A stretch of DNA of 64,000 bases from Phylloscopus collybita (GCA_027886175.1 JAJNNQ010000031.1:1340501-1404500), one strand, 5' to 3'. Shown: positions 12,262-24,530, numbered from the stretch's first letter. A program made the numbers and translations. Notes: generated by a model from the sequence alone, not told the origin.

Positions 12262-12984
12262 TATGGGATCCATCCCCAGCCCTGGAGCTGGGCCAGCTCT
12301 CCAGCCCCACATCCAGAGCCCAGAAATTCCTATGGAACCTCCTGCTGAGCACTCAAACATTCCCCAAATCCCAGGAGCTGAGGGGGGGGCAGCTTTATTC
12401 CAGGATAATAATTCCAGGAGGGAGCATTCGTGCCTTTTGGACACAAATTGGAGCTGGCAAATGCTGATTTGAGAGCCTGGCTGGGGGTTGGCAGGAGGGG
12501 CCGGGCAGCAGCTCGGGGCCTTCAGCTGTTCCCTGCTTTCCTGTCACTCCTGAGTTTTTAAACCTCTCCCTGGCACCATTCCCTTCATCCCTCACCTTTG
12601 GGAGATGCTCCCTGTGGTGCCTGGCAGAGCTGCTGCCAGCCAGGACAGCTTTAAACATTCAGGAAAAAGCAGAAATGGCTGTCCCAGAGAAGATTTGGGG
12701 GATCCCAAATCGCCCTCCACACCCAGCACTGGGAACCCAGCCCTCCCTGCTCCATCCAAACCCAAATATTTCTTTTTTTTTTTTTTTTTCCCAAGGGATT
12801 CAGAGGGATCAGAGCCAGCAGGATCTCCAGGGGAAGAGGAGGCTGAGTTTGGTCAGGATGAACAGCCCCAGAGCTCAGGTGCAGCTGGGACAGCTCATCC
12901 CAGGGAGCTGCCCCGTCCCTCCCTTCATGTCCTGGGAATAAAAACCTGGGATTGGGAGCAGAAAAACGGGGGTGAAATGATTCT

Positions 12985-13100
12985 GGTCATTAATTCCACC
13001 CCCTTCCACTATCCCAAAGCTCCAACCTGGCCTGGGACACACCCAAGGATCCAGGAGAAGCCACAGCTTCTCTGGGAATTCCATTCCAGGGCCTCTCCTC
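12985..13100 (-). mobile_element. CR1 LINE fragment, reversed
   Basis: Reads as reversed CR1 3' sequence: CCACCCCCTTCCACTATCCC, CAACCTGGCCTGGGACAC, GCCACAGCTTCTCTGGGAAT. Confidence 0.65.
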
Positions 13101-13317
13101 CCTCAGTGGAAAATTAAAAAAAAAAACAATCCTTTTCTTACATTTAAATTTTCTTATCTCTGAAAAGATTCTATTCCGGAATGTTAATTGGATTAATTAC
13201 AGTTATCTCAACCAAACAGACTTTTAATTAGAGAATTAAAAGATCTATAAAGCTACCAGCATTCCGGGTGTTTTATTTAGGATTCCTTTTAATTAGAGAG
13301 GCTGGGGGGAGTTATTG

Positions 13318-13425
13318 ATCACAGAATTAAGGAATGGTGGGGACATGAAAGCTCAAAATTCCACCCCTGCCATGGGACACCTTCCACTGGCCCAGGCTGC
13401 TCCAAGCCCCAACAACCTGGATGAA
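13318..13425 (-). mobile_element. CR1 LINE fragment, reversed
   Basis: Reversed CR1 landmarks: CACCCCTGCCATGGGACACC, TTCCACTGGCCCAGGCTGCT, CCAAGCCCCAACAACCTGGA. Confidence 0.7.
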
Positions 13426-13517
13426 ATGTGGGATTCTGAGGGCTGGGGCTCACCCCCAACATTTATTTGAATTTCTTTTCATTTAAGAAAATAAATCCCA
13501 AATGAATTTCACCCCAG

Positions 13518-13662
13518 CCAGGACAGCTTTGTGTCTCTGCCCGTTCCTGGTGTTGAAAACGTTTGGACAGCTCCCTCTGGAAACAAATTTTGAGGAAGAA
13601 AAGGCAATTTTCTTGCCTAAATTCGTCAGGTTTTTCCAGCTCCTGGCTCCTACAGGATGCAT
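13518..13662 (+). repeat. Direct duplicate, copy 1 (partner 16417-16558)
   Basis: Shares about 145 bp with 16417-16558 in the same orientation at roughly 90 percent identity. Shared blocks include CAGGACAGCTTTG, TTCCTGGTGTTGAAAACGTT, CAGCTCCCTCTGGAAACAAA and TTTTGAGGAAGAAAAGG. Neither copy keeps a common open frame. It is either a dispersed repeat I do not know or a local duplication. Confidence 0.8.
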
Positions 13663-13739
13663 CTTTTTCATTAATAAATTAATAATTTATTTTATAACTT
13701 ATAATTTATTTTCATTTAGGACATAGAATCCCTGCAGGA

Positions 13740-16416
13740 CCCCTCTGGCTCCCAGCTCTCAGCCCCAATCCCTGGGAGCTGGGAATGTTCCAGCCCCCAC
13801 ACTGAGCTGCTCCAGGGTGCCAGGGGATTTTCCAGAATATTCCACTGCCCTCCCACTCCCAATGAAAAATTCATGGCTTATTCCTGCTATTTATTTTTCA
13901 TCTCCTGTTTTGTCATAAAATAAATTCCAGCTCGGATTCATTTCAAAGCTTTGCATCTTCAGGGCAACGGGGGGAGATCAATTTGCCTTTTTTGTTGTTT
14001 GGTTTTTTTTTTTTCCTTCTTCCCTGGGAAAAAAAATACCCAAAAAACCTGCTGAAGAATCCAATTAACTTGGGAAACTTCCTGTCACTTGGAGGATGAT
14101 GGAAGTGAAAAATGGGAATAAATGAAGCTGGAGCATCTCTGAGTGCATGGAGCACAAAAATCCATCACCTGGTTCCTGGAATTTTCCAGAGTGCTTTCTC
14201 TGCTCCCTGGCCACACCCACATCCAGGTGGGATTTCCCAGCAGGGACCTTCCTGCCTCACGTTTTTATATGAAATAAAAATCCCAATAAAACCCCATCCC
14301 AGCCAGAATTCCTACAGCAGCTCTGCTCCACTGTCCCACCAGGCTGCTCCTGTCCCTGTTTATTGTTCCTTGGATTCAAATCCTGGTTTATTGCTCCCCA
14401 AAAAAAGCGCCAAAAGGATTCCTGGGAAGCTGCAGGAGCAGCTTGGAGCAGGAGCAGGCAGAGGGAATTGCAGAATTCCTATTCCCTCCAGGTTTTTGCA
14501 GAGGAAGCTGCACTCAGGAAGCCTGGGAATAATCCTTTGTTTCCGTTTATCCCCGGGAATTTCCAGGTGAAAAAGTTCCAGCAGACACCAAGGATGGTTT
14601 TAACTGAGACAAATTATTCCCGATTTCTGTAATAATCCAGGCTTTGTGCAATACCAGGAGGATAAAAGCAGCAACTTCTCACCAGTAACAGCTTCCTTAC
14701 AGACTTTAATTCCAGGAAAATCCTAAAGAAATCATCCCAAATTACCCAAATTTCAAGATGATGGAACATCCTGAGCTGGAAAGATCCCACGGGATCATTT
14801 TCCAACTGCTGGCCCTGCACAGGATATCCCAACAATCCCATCCTGTTGTCCAAACTTTCCTGGAACTCCAGCAGGAAAAAAAAAATCCATCAGGGTTCTG
14901 TTGGCCCACAAAATTCAGCCTCAAATCCAAGGGACACTGGGCAGAGCCTAAAATCTTTGGGATTAATCTGTGCAGGGATCAACTCCTTTCCCAACATTTT
15001 TACTCCATCCTGGGAGTTTTTGTTGGGAGAGGAGGAATCTCTTTTCCTCGCTTGCTTCCCAGGGCTCCTAAAGGAAAAGGGAAAACAAATCCCAGAAGGA
15101 ATATTGGGAAAAGGACACTGACCACTAAAAATTCCAAAACTGATTGAATTATCAATACCCAACTGCTCCCACTGCTGCTTTCCCACCTTATTCCCAAGTT
15201 CTGAGCAGGAATTCCCTAAGCAGACACCTCCACTCAGATTTTTCCAGCTCCTGAGCAGGGTTTAGAGAGGAAATCTTCTGGGAATCTCCCGATTCCAGCT
15301 CGTCTGGGCCATCTTCCTTGTGCTCATTAAAATAAAAAATCTCAGCCTAAGAGCTGCTGGCTCCCCACTGAGGGGGTGGATTCAGATCCACATCCCTCAG
15401 CCCTGAAAAATTGACACCGCTGAGGCTCCAAGCATCCATCCCAAATTACCTCCTGAATCATTTTCCCCTTCTGGGAAAGAAAAAGAAGGAAAAAAAAAGG
15501 AAAAGAAGCAGCAGCTCCGTGGTTATTTTGTGTTTTGTCTCATTTCAGCCTCACCACCTGCTGAGGGATGTTTTATGCTCCATTTCTTCCACTCCAACTT
15601 TTTCCAGGTGGGGAAAAAAAAAAAAAAAAAGAGTGATTTATTTTCTTCAGGATTGGGAGGTCTTTGGGAATGGGAGGAATGGGAATGGGGCCCAAGGAGC
15701 TGGAAAATCCCTCCCTTTTCACTTCACCCCAAACCAGGGATCAGCTGCTCTGCGATTCAGGGAAAACAGCCTGGAAAAAGAATGGGAATTGCTGGAACAG
15801 GCAAATTGACAGGAATGTGACATTCCAAACAGGGATTTTAGAGGATGTGACCGGCCCAGGATCCCCCTGCAGCCCTGGATTAATTCCCCCTCTCTTTGTG
15901 GGAGCAAGGATTTCTCCTGCTGCTCCACGGAACAGAGCCCCGAGCTGCGCTGCCTCCCCTCCGTTCCCAGTGATGGATTTGATGCCTGAAGCCCAATTTC
16001 CTCCCTTTTTTTTTTGGCCTCCTCCCAAGCCAAACCCCAGCCCTGCTGTCACTTCCCCTCATCACCTCGCAGGAATTATTGCAGCAGCTGCAAAGATCCC
16101 GGGGTGCAGCCACAGCTCCTTAAAACCTCCCATCCATCTTTCCCAAGGAAAACTGATGGCTTCCCCACCCCCCTCCGGCCCATCCTGCCTCCAGCATTCC
16201 CCAGCATCTTTTATTTAACAGCAGCAACCGAGAGCAGAGGCTGGGAGGGGATCTGTGGGATAACAAAACCATTCCTGCTCTTCCCATTAAAGCTTTTTTT
16301 CCCCCCTGGGATATCCCACAGCACTGGGAAGGGGGCTCGGGATGTTGTGGGCAGAGCAGAGGAGCTGGCACTGCCTGGCCACTCCAGCAAATCCCAATTT
16401 TTTTTTTTAATTTCCC
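13740..16416. other. Intergenic, nothing recognised
   Basis: About 2.7 kb with A-runs (for example at 15617-15632) but no identifiable gene, RNA or known repeat. Confidence 0.45.
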
Positions 16417-16558
16417 AGGACAGCTTTGCGTCTCTGCCCATTCCTGGTGTTGAAAACGTTCGGACAGCTCCCTCTGGAAACAAATTTTGAGGAAGAAAAG
16501 GTGATTTTCTTGCCTGAATTCGTCCAGTTTTTCCAGCTCCCAGCTCCTGCAGGATGCA
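16417..16558 (+). repeat. Direct duplicate, copy 2 (partner 13518-13662)
   Basis: Partner of 13518-13662. It ends at the same landmark (CAGGATGCA) and has no open frame in common with the first copy. Confidence 0.8.
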
Positions 16559-17864
16559 GCAGAGGAGGTGAAAAACATCCTTTTAATTGACCTGAGGCTC
16601 AAAGCAGTCAAACCCTTCCTCTTGCACCTGGATCCTGGAATATTCAGCCTGTTCCTGCCTAAATAACCCCGTTCCCAGTGGGCAGGGTTATGGACTTGGC
16701 TGAGTTTTTCTGGGATAACTCCAGAGCCTCATTTTACCTCTCTGAGCTCCTGGGATCGCAGTTTTCCTTGCCAGACAGAAGGAAAAGCGTCCACCTCCAA
16801 CTCTGGCACTCCAAACAGAGCCCAGTGGTAAAAAAGGAATCCCAAATCCATCCTTCCCATGGGCTCAAAGGTGGAAAAGAGCCCCAAGATCCCCCAGATC
16901 CAAGCCCACCTCCCAGCTGAGCCACTCAGGCTCGGAATTCGCACAGGAAAAAGGCTCCGGAGCCTGAAAACTCGGCGAGATTTTAATTGGGAGCTAATTA
17001 AGGGCGTGAGTGACAGCACAGATGGGAGGCAGCCGAGCTGAACCTTTGGAATCCAAAACTCCCAACAATTCAGCTCCCAGCAGGTGGGAGATAAGGCTGG
17101 AAATCAGAGCAGGTGAAGGCAGAGGCACCGGAGAGAGAAATGACGACTCGGGACAGCTCAGGGAGCCTGGAGTTTTTAGGGATTTGACATTTCCAGGTTT
17201 GAAGGAAAAGGGCTCGCCCTCAGGAATGGATATTTTTAAACTCCCTTGGATTTTGCACAATTCCATCGGGTTTTTTTGCCGTGTTTTGGGACTCAACAAA
17301 ACCTCCCACGCCTCCCTCCTGCTTCCCTTGGGACTGCCAGGGACATTTGGAGAGGAGATTCAGGAATTACCCTGTTCCCAGCTCTCCTCCCTTGTCCTGG
17401 GCCCAGCATTCCCCGCGTGGATTGTGCCTTTTGTGCCCCCTCTCCTCCTTTCCTGAGGCAATCCCTGCGTTCAGCCAAATCCAGGGATTTTGGGCACTCA
17501 GGGAGCAGCTTTGGGAGGCTCCAAGTGCCCATTTTGCTGAGCCACCTGACACCAAACCATCCTGAATTTCATCATCTCGATCCATTTTCATTCCCACATG
17601 GGAAAAAAAATACGATTTTAAATCCAGGAAGTCACTGAAATCACTGAAACCTCCTCCCTGACCTTCAGCTAAATCCATGTTTTACCTTTCCCTGTGAGCA
17701 CAAACCACCCAGAGAGCGTTTCCCACCCCCTCTCTTCCATCCCTGGTTTTTGAAGCTTTGTGCTCCAGCAGAGGAAGGAGAAATGTCAGGGATTCATTGT
17801 CTGGGAGATAATGGGGAAAGAAAAAAAAAAAATAACAGCCAGGAATATTTTCAGGAAAAGATTT
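16559..17864. other. Intergenic, nothing recognised
   Basis: No exon, RNA gene or known repeat recognised in this 1.3 kb. Confidence 0.45.
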
Positions 17865-18185
17865 GGGGAAGGCTCCAGGGAGAGCTCAGAGCCTCTGGCA
17901 GGGCCTGAAGGGGCTCCAGGAGAGGGAATGGGGACAGGGGCTGGAGGGACAGGACACAGGGAATGGCTCCCACTGGGAAAGGGGAAATTTAAATGGGATT
18001 GGAGATGGAATGAGGGTGGGGAGAGGCTGGGCTGGAATTCCCAGAGCAGCTGTGGCTGCCCCTGGATCCCTGGGATGTCCAAGGCCAGGCTGGAGCAGCC
18101 TGGGGCAGTGGGAGGTGTCCCGATGGGATGGGATGGGATGGGATGGGACAGGATTTAAAGTCCATCCCCCAAATAATTCTGGGAT
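17865..18185 (+). mobile_element. CR1 LINE fragment
   Basis: CR1 in order from GGGAAGGCTCCAGGGAGAGC (one copy of the segment that is amplified at 7988), GCAGGGCCTGAAGGGGCTCC, CCCAGAGCAGCTGTGGCTGC, to a GGGATGGGAT run near the 3' end. Confidence 0.85.
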
Positions 18186-18211
18186 TTTATGGGAACAGTG
18201 CCTGTGCTCAC

Positions 18212-18319
18212 CCACCAAAGCGTGAACCAAAAAATTCCCTTTGCCCGCTTCCTCCAGGGATCTGCACTCCCCTCCCTCAGCCAGGGAAGACCCAAAGCAC
18301 CATCCCCGTTTGATCCATC
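18212..18319 (+). repeat. 108-bp direct repeat left of LTR
   Basis: Begins CCACCAAAGCGTGAACC and ends TTTGATCCATC directly before the LTR. It matches 19080-19187 with 8 differences in 108 bp. See findings. Confidence 0.93.
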
Positions 18320-19079
18320 TGTCTTGGGTTGTGGAACCAAAAATGTGGATTCTATTTCATCTGCTGAAAGCAGTTGGGGAGATGTTTTTTCTTTATCTCT
18401 TGTAACTCTGGGAGGAGGGGGTGGGTGCCTTCTGATAGTGGGGCAGCTGATAAACCAGGTGGGGCAGGGTTTGTTATCTCTGTCACCTCCTGTCCTTCCT
18501 CCAGAGGAATATCTTCTGCTGATGGGCCATTAAGGCACCCCTAGAAGCCACATCCCCAAAACAGACCATCCACATTCCATCATCCCAGTGTGAGATGTTC
18601 CACCCAGTGAGAGGAGCCAACCATTCCCACCTGGATAAAAACTGAGACACAGGAACATCAGGGATCTGATTCCATGGATTCCCAGAGGAAACTGGACCCT
18701 TCTCACCACCACTGGACCCTTTTCTCTCAGGATCATCTCTGCTCCACCAGACCCACCTCTGCCACTCCAGCAGGACTCACTGTGGGGCTGCTCCCAACCC
18801 CCTGACCAACAGGGTGTCAGGTTGGAGCTCTGACTCTGTCAGGGTTCTCCAGGATTGTTGTTTGTTTGTTTGCTGGTTTGGTTTGGGTGGTTTTGTTTTC
18901 CTACTCCATTTGTATTGTTAATATTCGCAGTAAAGAACTGTTATTCCTGTTCCCAAATCTTTGCCTGAAAGCCCTGAATCGCAAAATTACAATTTGGAGG
19001 GGGTGAGAGGTTTACATTCCCCATTCCAAGGGAAACTCCAGCTTTCCCTGTCAGATCCCTGTCTGTCCAAACTCAGACA
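18320..19079 (+). mobile_element. Solo LTR of an endogenous retrovirus, family A
   Basis: Begins TGTCTTGGGTTGTGG and ends CCAAACTCAGACA, imperfect inverted termini of the TG...CA type. It carries a polyA-type segment (AGTAAAGAACTG) near 18930 and a two-unit version of the GGTCC/GGTGAGAAG minisatellite. Three relatives are at 20265, 21042 and 39804; the last two have 5-bp target duplications. It lies exactly between two 108-bp direct repeats. No retroviral genes are present. Confidence 0.82.
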
Positions 19080-19187
19080 CCACCAAAGCGTGAACCAAAA
19101 AATTCCCTTTTCCCGCCTCCTTCAGGGATCTGCACTCCCCTCCCTCAGCCTGGGCAAACCCAAAGCACCATCCCCCTTTGATCCACC
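19080..19187 (+). repeat. 108-bp direct repeat right of LTR
   Basis: Starts directly at the LTR end with CCACCAAAGCGTGAACC and ends TTTGATCCACC. It is about 93 percent identical to 18212-18319. Confidence 0.93.
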
Positions 19188-19374
19188 TCTCATCCCAAAG
19201 TACAAAAATCCCAAAGCCCTGGGAGCCCCGAGCTGCTGCTGTTCCAGCCCTGATTGCTCATTAGCAGCCGCAGTTCATTAAGGGCTGATGAAAGAGCCGA
19301 GGATCAAAGCTGCGGATGGAGCGTCGATGTTTGCCACGGGCAAACACGGCCGGGGATGGAGCTGGAGCTTTGGT

Positions 19375-20262
19375 GAAAAATAAATATGGAAATCATGAAA
19401 ATAAATAGAAAAATGTAATAAATATAAAAATAATAAAAATAGTAAAACCAAGATAATGAAAATTTTTAAAAAATTTAAAAAATAAAAACAATTCAAAAAA
19501 ATTGAGCAAATATAATATAACGATATAAAAATAACAAAATAGTAAAAATATAATTAAAAAGAAAAAAATTGGATGAAGTAAAAGAAATAGAAAAATATAA
19601 TAAACGTAAAAATAATAAAATAGTAAAACCAAGATAATAAAAATAAAAACAATTAAAAAATAAAAACAATTCAACCCCCCCCAAAAATAGAACAAATATA
19701 ATAAATATAACAATATAAAAATATTAAAATAGTAAAAATAAAATAAAAAATAAAATAGTCAAATTAATTAAAATAAATATAAAAATGTAATAAATATAAA
19801 AATAATAAAATAGTAAAACTAAGATACTAAAAATAAAAATGATTAAAAATTAAAACCAATTAAAAAATAAAAACAATTAAAAAAACAAAAAATAGAACAA
19901 ATAAAATAAATATAATGATATAAAAATAACAAAATAGTAAAAAATATAATAAAAAATAAAATTATCAAATTATGTAAAATAAATAGAAAAATGTAATAAA
20001 TATAAAAATAATAAAATAGTAAGAACAAGATAATAAAAATAAAAACAATTAAAAATTAAAAAACAAACATTAGAACAAATATAATAAATATAATGATATA
20101 AAAATAACAAAATAGTAAAAGATACAATAAAAATAAAATAATCAAATTATTTAAAATAAATAGCAAAATATAATAAACATAAAAATATAAAAATAATAAA
20201 ATAGCGAAAACAAGATAATAAAAATAAAACCAAAAAATAGTAGAAATAATTAAAATTATTAG
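19375..20262. repeat. AT-rich higher-order tandem array
   Basis: About 890 bp made almost only of A and T, with short motifs (AATAAAAATAGTAAAAC, AAAACAATTAAAAAATAAAA) recurring every 180-205 bp (landmarks near 19409, 19590, 19782, 19987, 20163). It ends at a truncated LTR. Hydrophobic open frames on the minus strand here are artefacts. Confidence 0.85.
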
Positions 20263-20264
20263 GC

Positions 20265-20652
20265 CCCGGACCCTTCTCACCATCCCTGGACCCTTTTCTC
20301 TCAGGATCATCTCTGCCCCACCAGAACCACCTCTGCCACTCCAGCAGGACTCACTGTGGGGCTGCTCCCAACCCCCTGACCAACAGGGTGTCAGGTTGGA
20401 GCTCTGACTCTGTCAGGGTTTTCCAAAATTGTTGTTTGTTTGTTTGCTGGTTTGGTTGGGTTGTTTTGTTCTTCTACTCCATTTGTATTGTTAATATTCC
20501 CAGTAAAGAACTGTTATTCCTGTTCCCAAATCTTTGCCTGAAAGCCCTTGATTGCAAAATTATAATTTGGAGGGGGGTGAGGGGTTTACATTCCCCATTC
20601 CAAGTGGAACTCCAGCTGTCCCTGGCAGATCCTGTCTGTCCAAACCAAGACA
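20265..20652 (+). mobile_element. LTR family A, 5'-truncated copy
   Basis: Matches the right half of the LTR at 18320-19079, from the CCCTTCTCACCATCC minisatellite part to the end CCAAACCAAGACA. Its left half is replaced by the AT-rich array. Confidence 0.8.
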
Positions 20653-21036
20653 AGATTTCATTCTGTTATCGATCTCTAGAAGGGTGGGATCTAAGAGATG
20701 GAAAACTCCACACCAGTCAGTCAGAAACCAAAGTCTGTCTTTGTTACAACACCTTCTAAACGCTTTTCAGCCACACAACGCTGCCAACACCTCTAACACC
20801 GATCGTTTGTTATTTTACCCCACGTGGTCTCGCTGCAATGCATCTTTCTCAGTTCTAATTCTCCAAAGTATCTGCTCTGTTTGCAAGGCCGTGGTTTGAA
20901 ACTTGTTTCCAGCTCCATTTCTCTCTCAGCAATGCCTGTCCTGCCCCATGGCCTTTCCAAGCCAGCTCGTTTTATCTCAGAGTTTGCACACAGATGCACA
21001 GAACCCTGTGAGCCTTGTGCCAGGCTTTGGGAATCC
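20653..21036. other. Unclassified spacer between two opposed LTRs
   Basis: About 380 bp of non-repetitive sequence lying between a + strand LTR remnant and a minus-strand LTR. It could be remaining retroviral internal or leader sequence, but no protein similarity is visible. Confidence 0.35.
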
Positions 21037-21041
21037 TCTAC

Positions 21042-21716
21042 TGTGCTGGTTTGAAAGCAAAACCAGTGAGACTCCAAGTCAGAAATACAATTTAATAGGA
21101 GAAGAGAGAAAAAAAGGTAAAATAAAATAAATGGAATAATACAACCTGATACCCTGTTGGTCAGGGGGTTGGAAGCAGTCCCAAAGTGAGTCCTCCTGGA
21201 GTGGCAGAGGTGGTTCTGGTGGGGCAGAGATGATCCTGAGAGAAAAGTGTCCAGGGATGGTGAGAAGGGTCCTGTGATGGTGAGAAGGGTCCAGGGATGG
21301 TGAGAAGGGTCCAGGGATGGTGAGAAGGGTCCAGTTTCCTCCAGGAATCCATGGAACCAGATCCCTGGTGTTCCTGTGTCTCAGTTTTTATCCAGGCAGG
21401 AATGGTTAGCTCCTCCCACTGGGTGGAGCATCTCACAATGGATGATGGAATGTGGATGGTCCTTGGTGAGCCTTCATGGCCCATTAGCAGAAGATAATCA
21501 TTAATGGTCCATTAGCAGAAGATATTCCCCTGGAGGGAGGACAGGAGGTGACAGAGATAACAAACCCTGCCCCACCTGGTTTTATCAGCTGCCCCATTAT
21601 CAGAAGGCACCCGCCCCCCTCCCCCCAGAGTTACACGAGATAAAGAAAAAGCATCTCCCCAACTGCTTTCAGCAGGTGAAACAGAATCCACATTTTTGGT
21701 CCCATAACCCAAGACC
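21042..21716 (-). mobile_element. Solo LTR, family A, with 5-bp target duplication
   Basis: Minus-strand copy of the family at 18320. It is flanked by TCTAC at 21037-21041 and 21717-21721, a 5-bp target duplication. The end at 21042 (TGTGCTGGTTTG) differs from the other copies, so it belongs to a subfamily with a different 3' part. It contains four to five units of the 20-bp minisatellite (about 21245-21335). Confidence 0.8.
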
Positions 21717-22209
21717 TCTACAAATCCATTTCTCACAGGGCCACCCCCCAAGCTGGGACAAACTGTGCCTGGTCCTTAAATCCCACCCTGAATCCATAAA
21801 AACACGGGGACAGCAGCCTGGAGGGTTCGTTTCAACACTGACCATCATCCCTGCATCCCAAATTTCTCCCCAGGATCTCTGGGAGCTGCTCCAGGAGGCA
21901 GCTGGGAGCATTTCCTGGCTCCCAGGCAGGGAGTGGTGCCCTGATCTCCTTGGGCTGGCCATGGAATATTTCAGGTTGATATTAAAGCCATCAGTCAGGG
22001 AAGCAGCCGTGAATTATTCAGGAATTTCCTGAGCAGTCGGGTCCCTGCTGGGTGCCAAGGGAAGCTCTCCAGAGTTTATTCCTTCAATTTAGGGTGGGAG
22101 CCGGGAGAAAGGAGAAAAGAAAATGGAGTCAATAACCCAAAGCTTTGCTCTTTGCCACTGAAATGAGAGTTCAGAAGGCTCAGAATATAAATCCATAAAT
22201 CATTTCATG

Positions 22210-22665
22210 CCCTTTCTGTGGAATTGCAGCATCCCAGGATGGTTTGGGTGGGAAGGGATCCTAAATCCCGTTTATTCCCTGCCATGGGCAGGGACACCTC
22301 CCACCACCCCAGGCTGCTCCATCCCAGCCTTGGGCACTGCCAGGGCTCCAGGGGCAGCCACAGCTGCTCTGGGAATCCCAGCCCAGCCAGGAATTCCCAA
22401 TTCCCAATCTCCCAGCCAGCCCTGCCCTCTGGCACTGGGAGCCATTCCCTGTGTCCTGTCCCTCCAGCCCTTGTCCCCAGTCCCTCTGCAGCTCTCCTGG
22501 AGCCCCTTCAGGCCCTGCCAGGGGCTGGGAGCTCTCCCTGGAGCCTTCCCTTCTCCAGGGGAACATTCCCAGCTCTCCCTGGAGCCTTCCCTTCTCCAGG
22601 TGAACATTTCCCAGTTCTCCCAGCCTGGCTCCAGCCCTTGGAGCAGCTCTGGGGCCCCCCTCCAG
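22210..22665 (-). mobile_element. CR1 LINE fragment, reversed, with 41-bp repeats
   Basis: Reversed CR1 3' end (GGATGGTTTGGGTGGGAAGG) through the CAGCCACAGCTGCTCTGGGA and CCATTCCCTGTGTCCTGTCC landmarks. It then has about two units of the 41-bp motif (CTCCCTGGAGCCTTCCCTTC). It is the same long CR1 subtype as at 33055. Confidence 0.85.
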
Positions 22666-23194
22666 ACTAATTCCAGCCCTTGGAGACCCTGGAGCTGATT
22701 TTGGGAAGTTTTGCCTTAAATTCCAAGCTCTCAGGGTCTCCAAAGGACACAGAGCATTCCCAAGGCCTCAATAATTCATTAAGAGCTGCTCTGGACTTCG
22801 ATCAAGGCCAGCAGCTCCTGTTTGATGGCCCAGAGACCACAGGGACATTCCTCAGGGATCACAGGGGGGAGAAGTTCTGAGGAGGTGGCAGATCCCGAGG
22901 TTTCCATGAGGAGGGAACCCCAGCAGCTCTTTGTGCTGCTCCCAGCACAGCCCCAGCTCTCCGAGGCAGCCTGGAAGGAGGCAGAATGAGGGGCAGCCCT
23001 AATGGCTCGTTAAAGCCAGCAGTGAAAAAGGCCACAGATGGAAAATAAAGTCGTCCTAAGCCGATCCGAGCGCAAAGATCCTTTCTGGGATCAAGGATAT
23101 CCTTACGTAATTCCGCGGAGCTCAGGAAATCCTTCCCTGGCTGTGCTTGCACGAGCTGCTGAGAGCAAAGCAAAGATTCCCTTCCCACAGGGTT

Positions 23195-23478
23195 TCCATG
23201 GGGAATGGTCCCACCCATGAAGAATGATCCCACCCCATTGAGGGAATGATCCCACCCATGGGGAATAATCCCACCCATGGGGAATGATCCCACCCATGGG
23301 GAATGATCCCACCCATGGGGAATGATCCCATCCATGGGGAATAATCCAATCCATGGGAAGTAACCCCATCCATGGGGAATGATCCCACCCCATTGAGGAA
23401 ATGATCCCATCCATGGGGAATGATCCCACCCCATTGAGGAAATGATCCCATCCATGGGGAATGATCCCACCCATGGCC
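23195..23478. repeat. 19-bp minisatellite
   Basis: About 14 copies of AATGATCCCACCCATGGGG with longer variants containing CCCATTGAGG. Open frames of the type PHGWDHSPWVGSFP on the minus strand come from this repeat. Confidence 0.95.
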
Positions 23479-23809
23479 CCATCACAGATTCAGGCACTGC
23501 TTCCCGGTTTGGGATTTGATTTCTGGGAATTGGGACAAACCCCTGGATCAGCAGCTGTGCCAGGCTGGCTCCAGGCTGGGAATTGTGGGGTGGATTTTCC
23601 ACCAGCTCTGCTTCCCATGGTGTTTTCCAAAGGTTGGGCTGGATCACCATGGGGGTGTTTTCCAACCCTAAGGATCCTGTGATTCCCAGGGATTCCAAGG
23701 GCAGGATCCAGGCAGGGAGTCAGGTTTGTCAGGCTCTTATTGGACATCCACTGATTGCAAAGACACTGAAAATTCCTCATTTAATGGGGGAACTTAACCC
23801 AAAATGTCA

Positions 23810-24015
23810 CATCAATACAGAATAAATTCCAATATATCCTATTAATGCAGATCTATCAAATTCCAAAATATCTTATTAAAGCAGATCTATCAAATTCCAA
23901 ACCATCTTATTAATGCAGACATATGAAATTTCCAATTATCCCATTAATGCAGGCCTATTAAATCCCAAAAAATTCTGTTAATGCAGATCTATTAATTCCC
24001 AAATTTTCATATCAA
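23810..24015. repeat. 34-bp degenerate tandem repeat
   Basis: About six units containing AATTCCAAAATATC and TTATTAATGCAGATCTAT, strongly AT-rich and diverged. Confidence 0.8.
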
Positions 24016-24399
24016 TGCACTTGTATTTTAAATTTATATTTCCATATACCATGTATGTATTTCATTCCCATATAAATGTATGCTTATATTATTATTAAAT
24101 CATTCATCCCAAAGATTTATAATTCCAAACGTGTGCCCAAAATCCATGGAAATGTTTGTTTCCCCCAGTGGCAGGATCCAGGCTGAAATGAAACCCCATG
24201 GGAGCTCATTAATCCCACAAATAATAAACATCAGGACAATTGGGAATGGTTGGGAAAGCGGGGCAGGCACTGGGAGAATTCCATGCCAGGCACACAGCTC
24301 GCCCAGCAAGAGGATTTCTCAGCAAAAGGTGGGATTTTCTGGAGCTTGGAGCAGGACAGGGATCCTCCCAGGGGTGGGACATGATCCCACATTCCTGCC

Positions 24400-24530
24400 C
24401 CATCCCTGGAATGTCCAACCAGGACTTGGAGCAATCTGGGATAGTGGAAGCTGTCCATGAACCAGACCATCTCCAATTCCCTTCCAGCCCAACCCATCCC
24501 GGGATTCTGGGATTCCATGAATTACTAATT
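24400..24530 (+). mobile_element. CR1 LINE 3' fragment
   Basis: CCCTGGAATGTCCAACCAGG, TGGAGCAATCTGGGATAGTG and CCCTTCCAGCCCAACCCATC followed by ATTCTGGGATTCCATGA. It is the tail of a CR1 copy. Confidence 0.7.

Noticed and set aside
18320..20652. Provirus with two direct LTRs (18320-19079 and 20265-20652)
   Set aside because: Same orientation, but the 1.2 kb between them is the 108-bp repeat plus AT-rich array with no retroviral coding or primer-binding sequence, and the second LTR is half missing.
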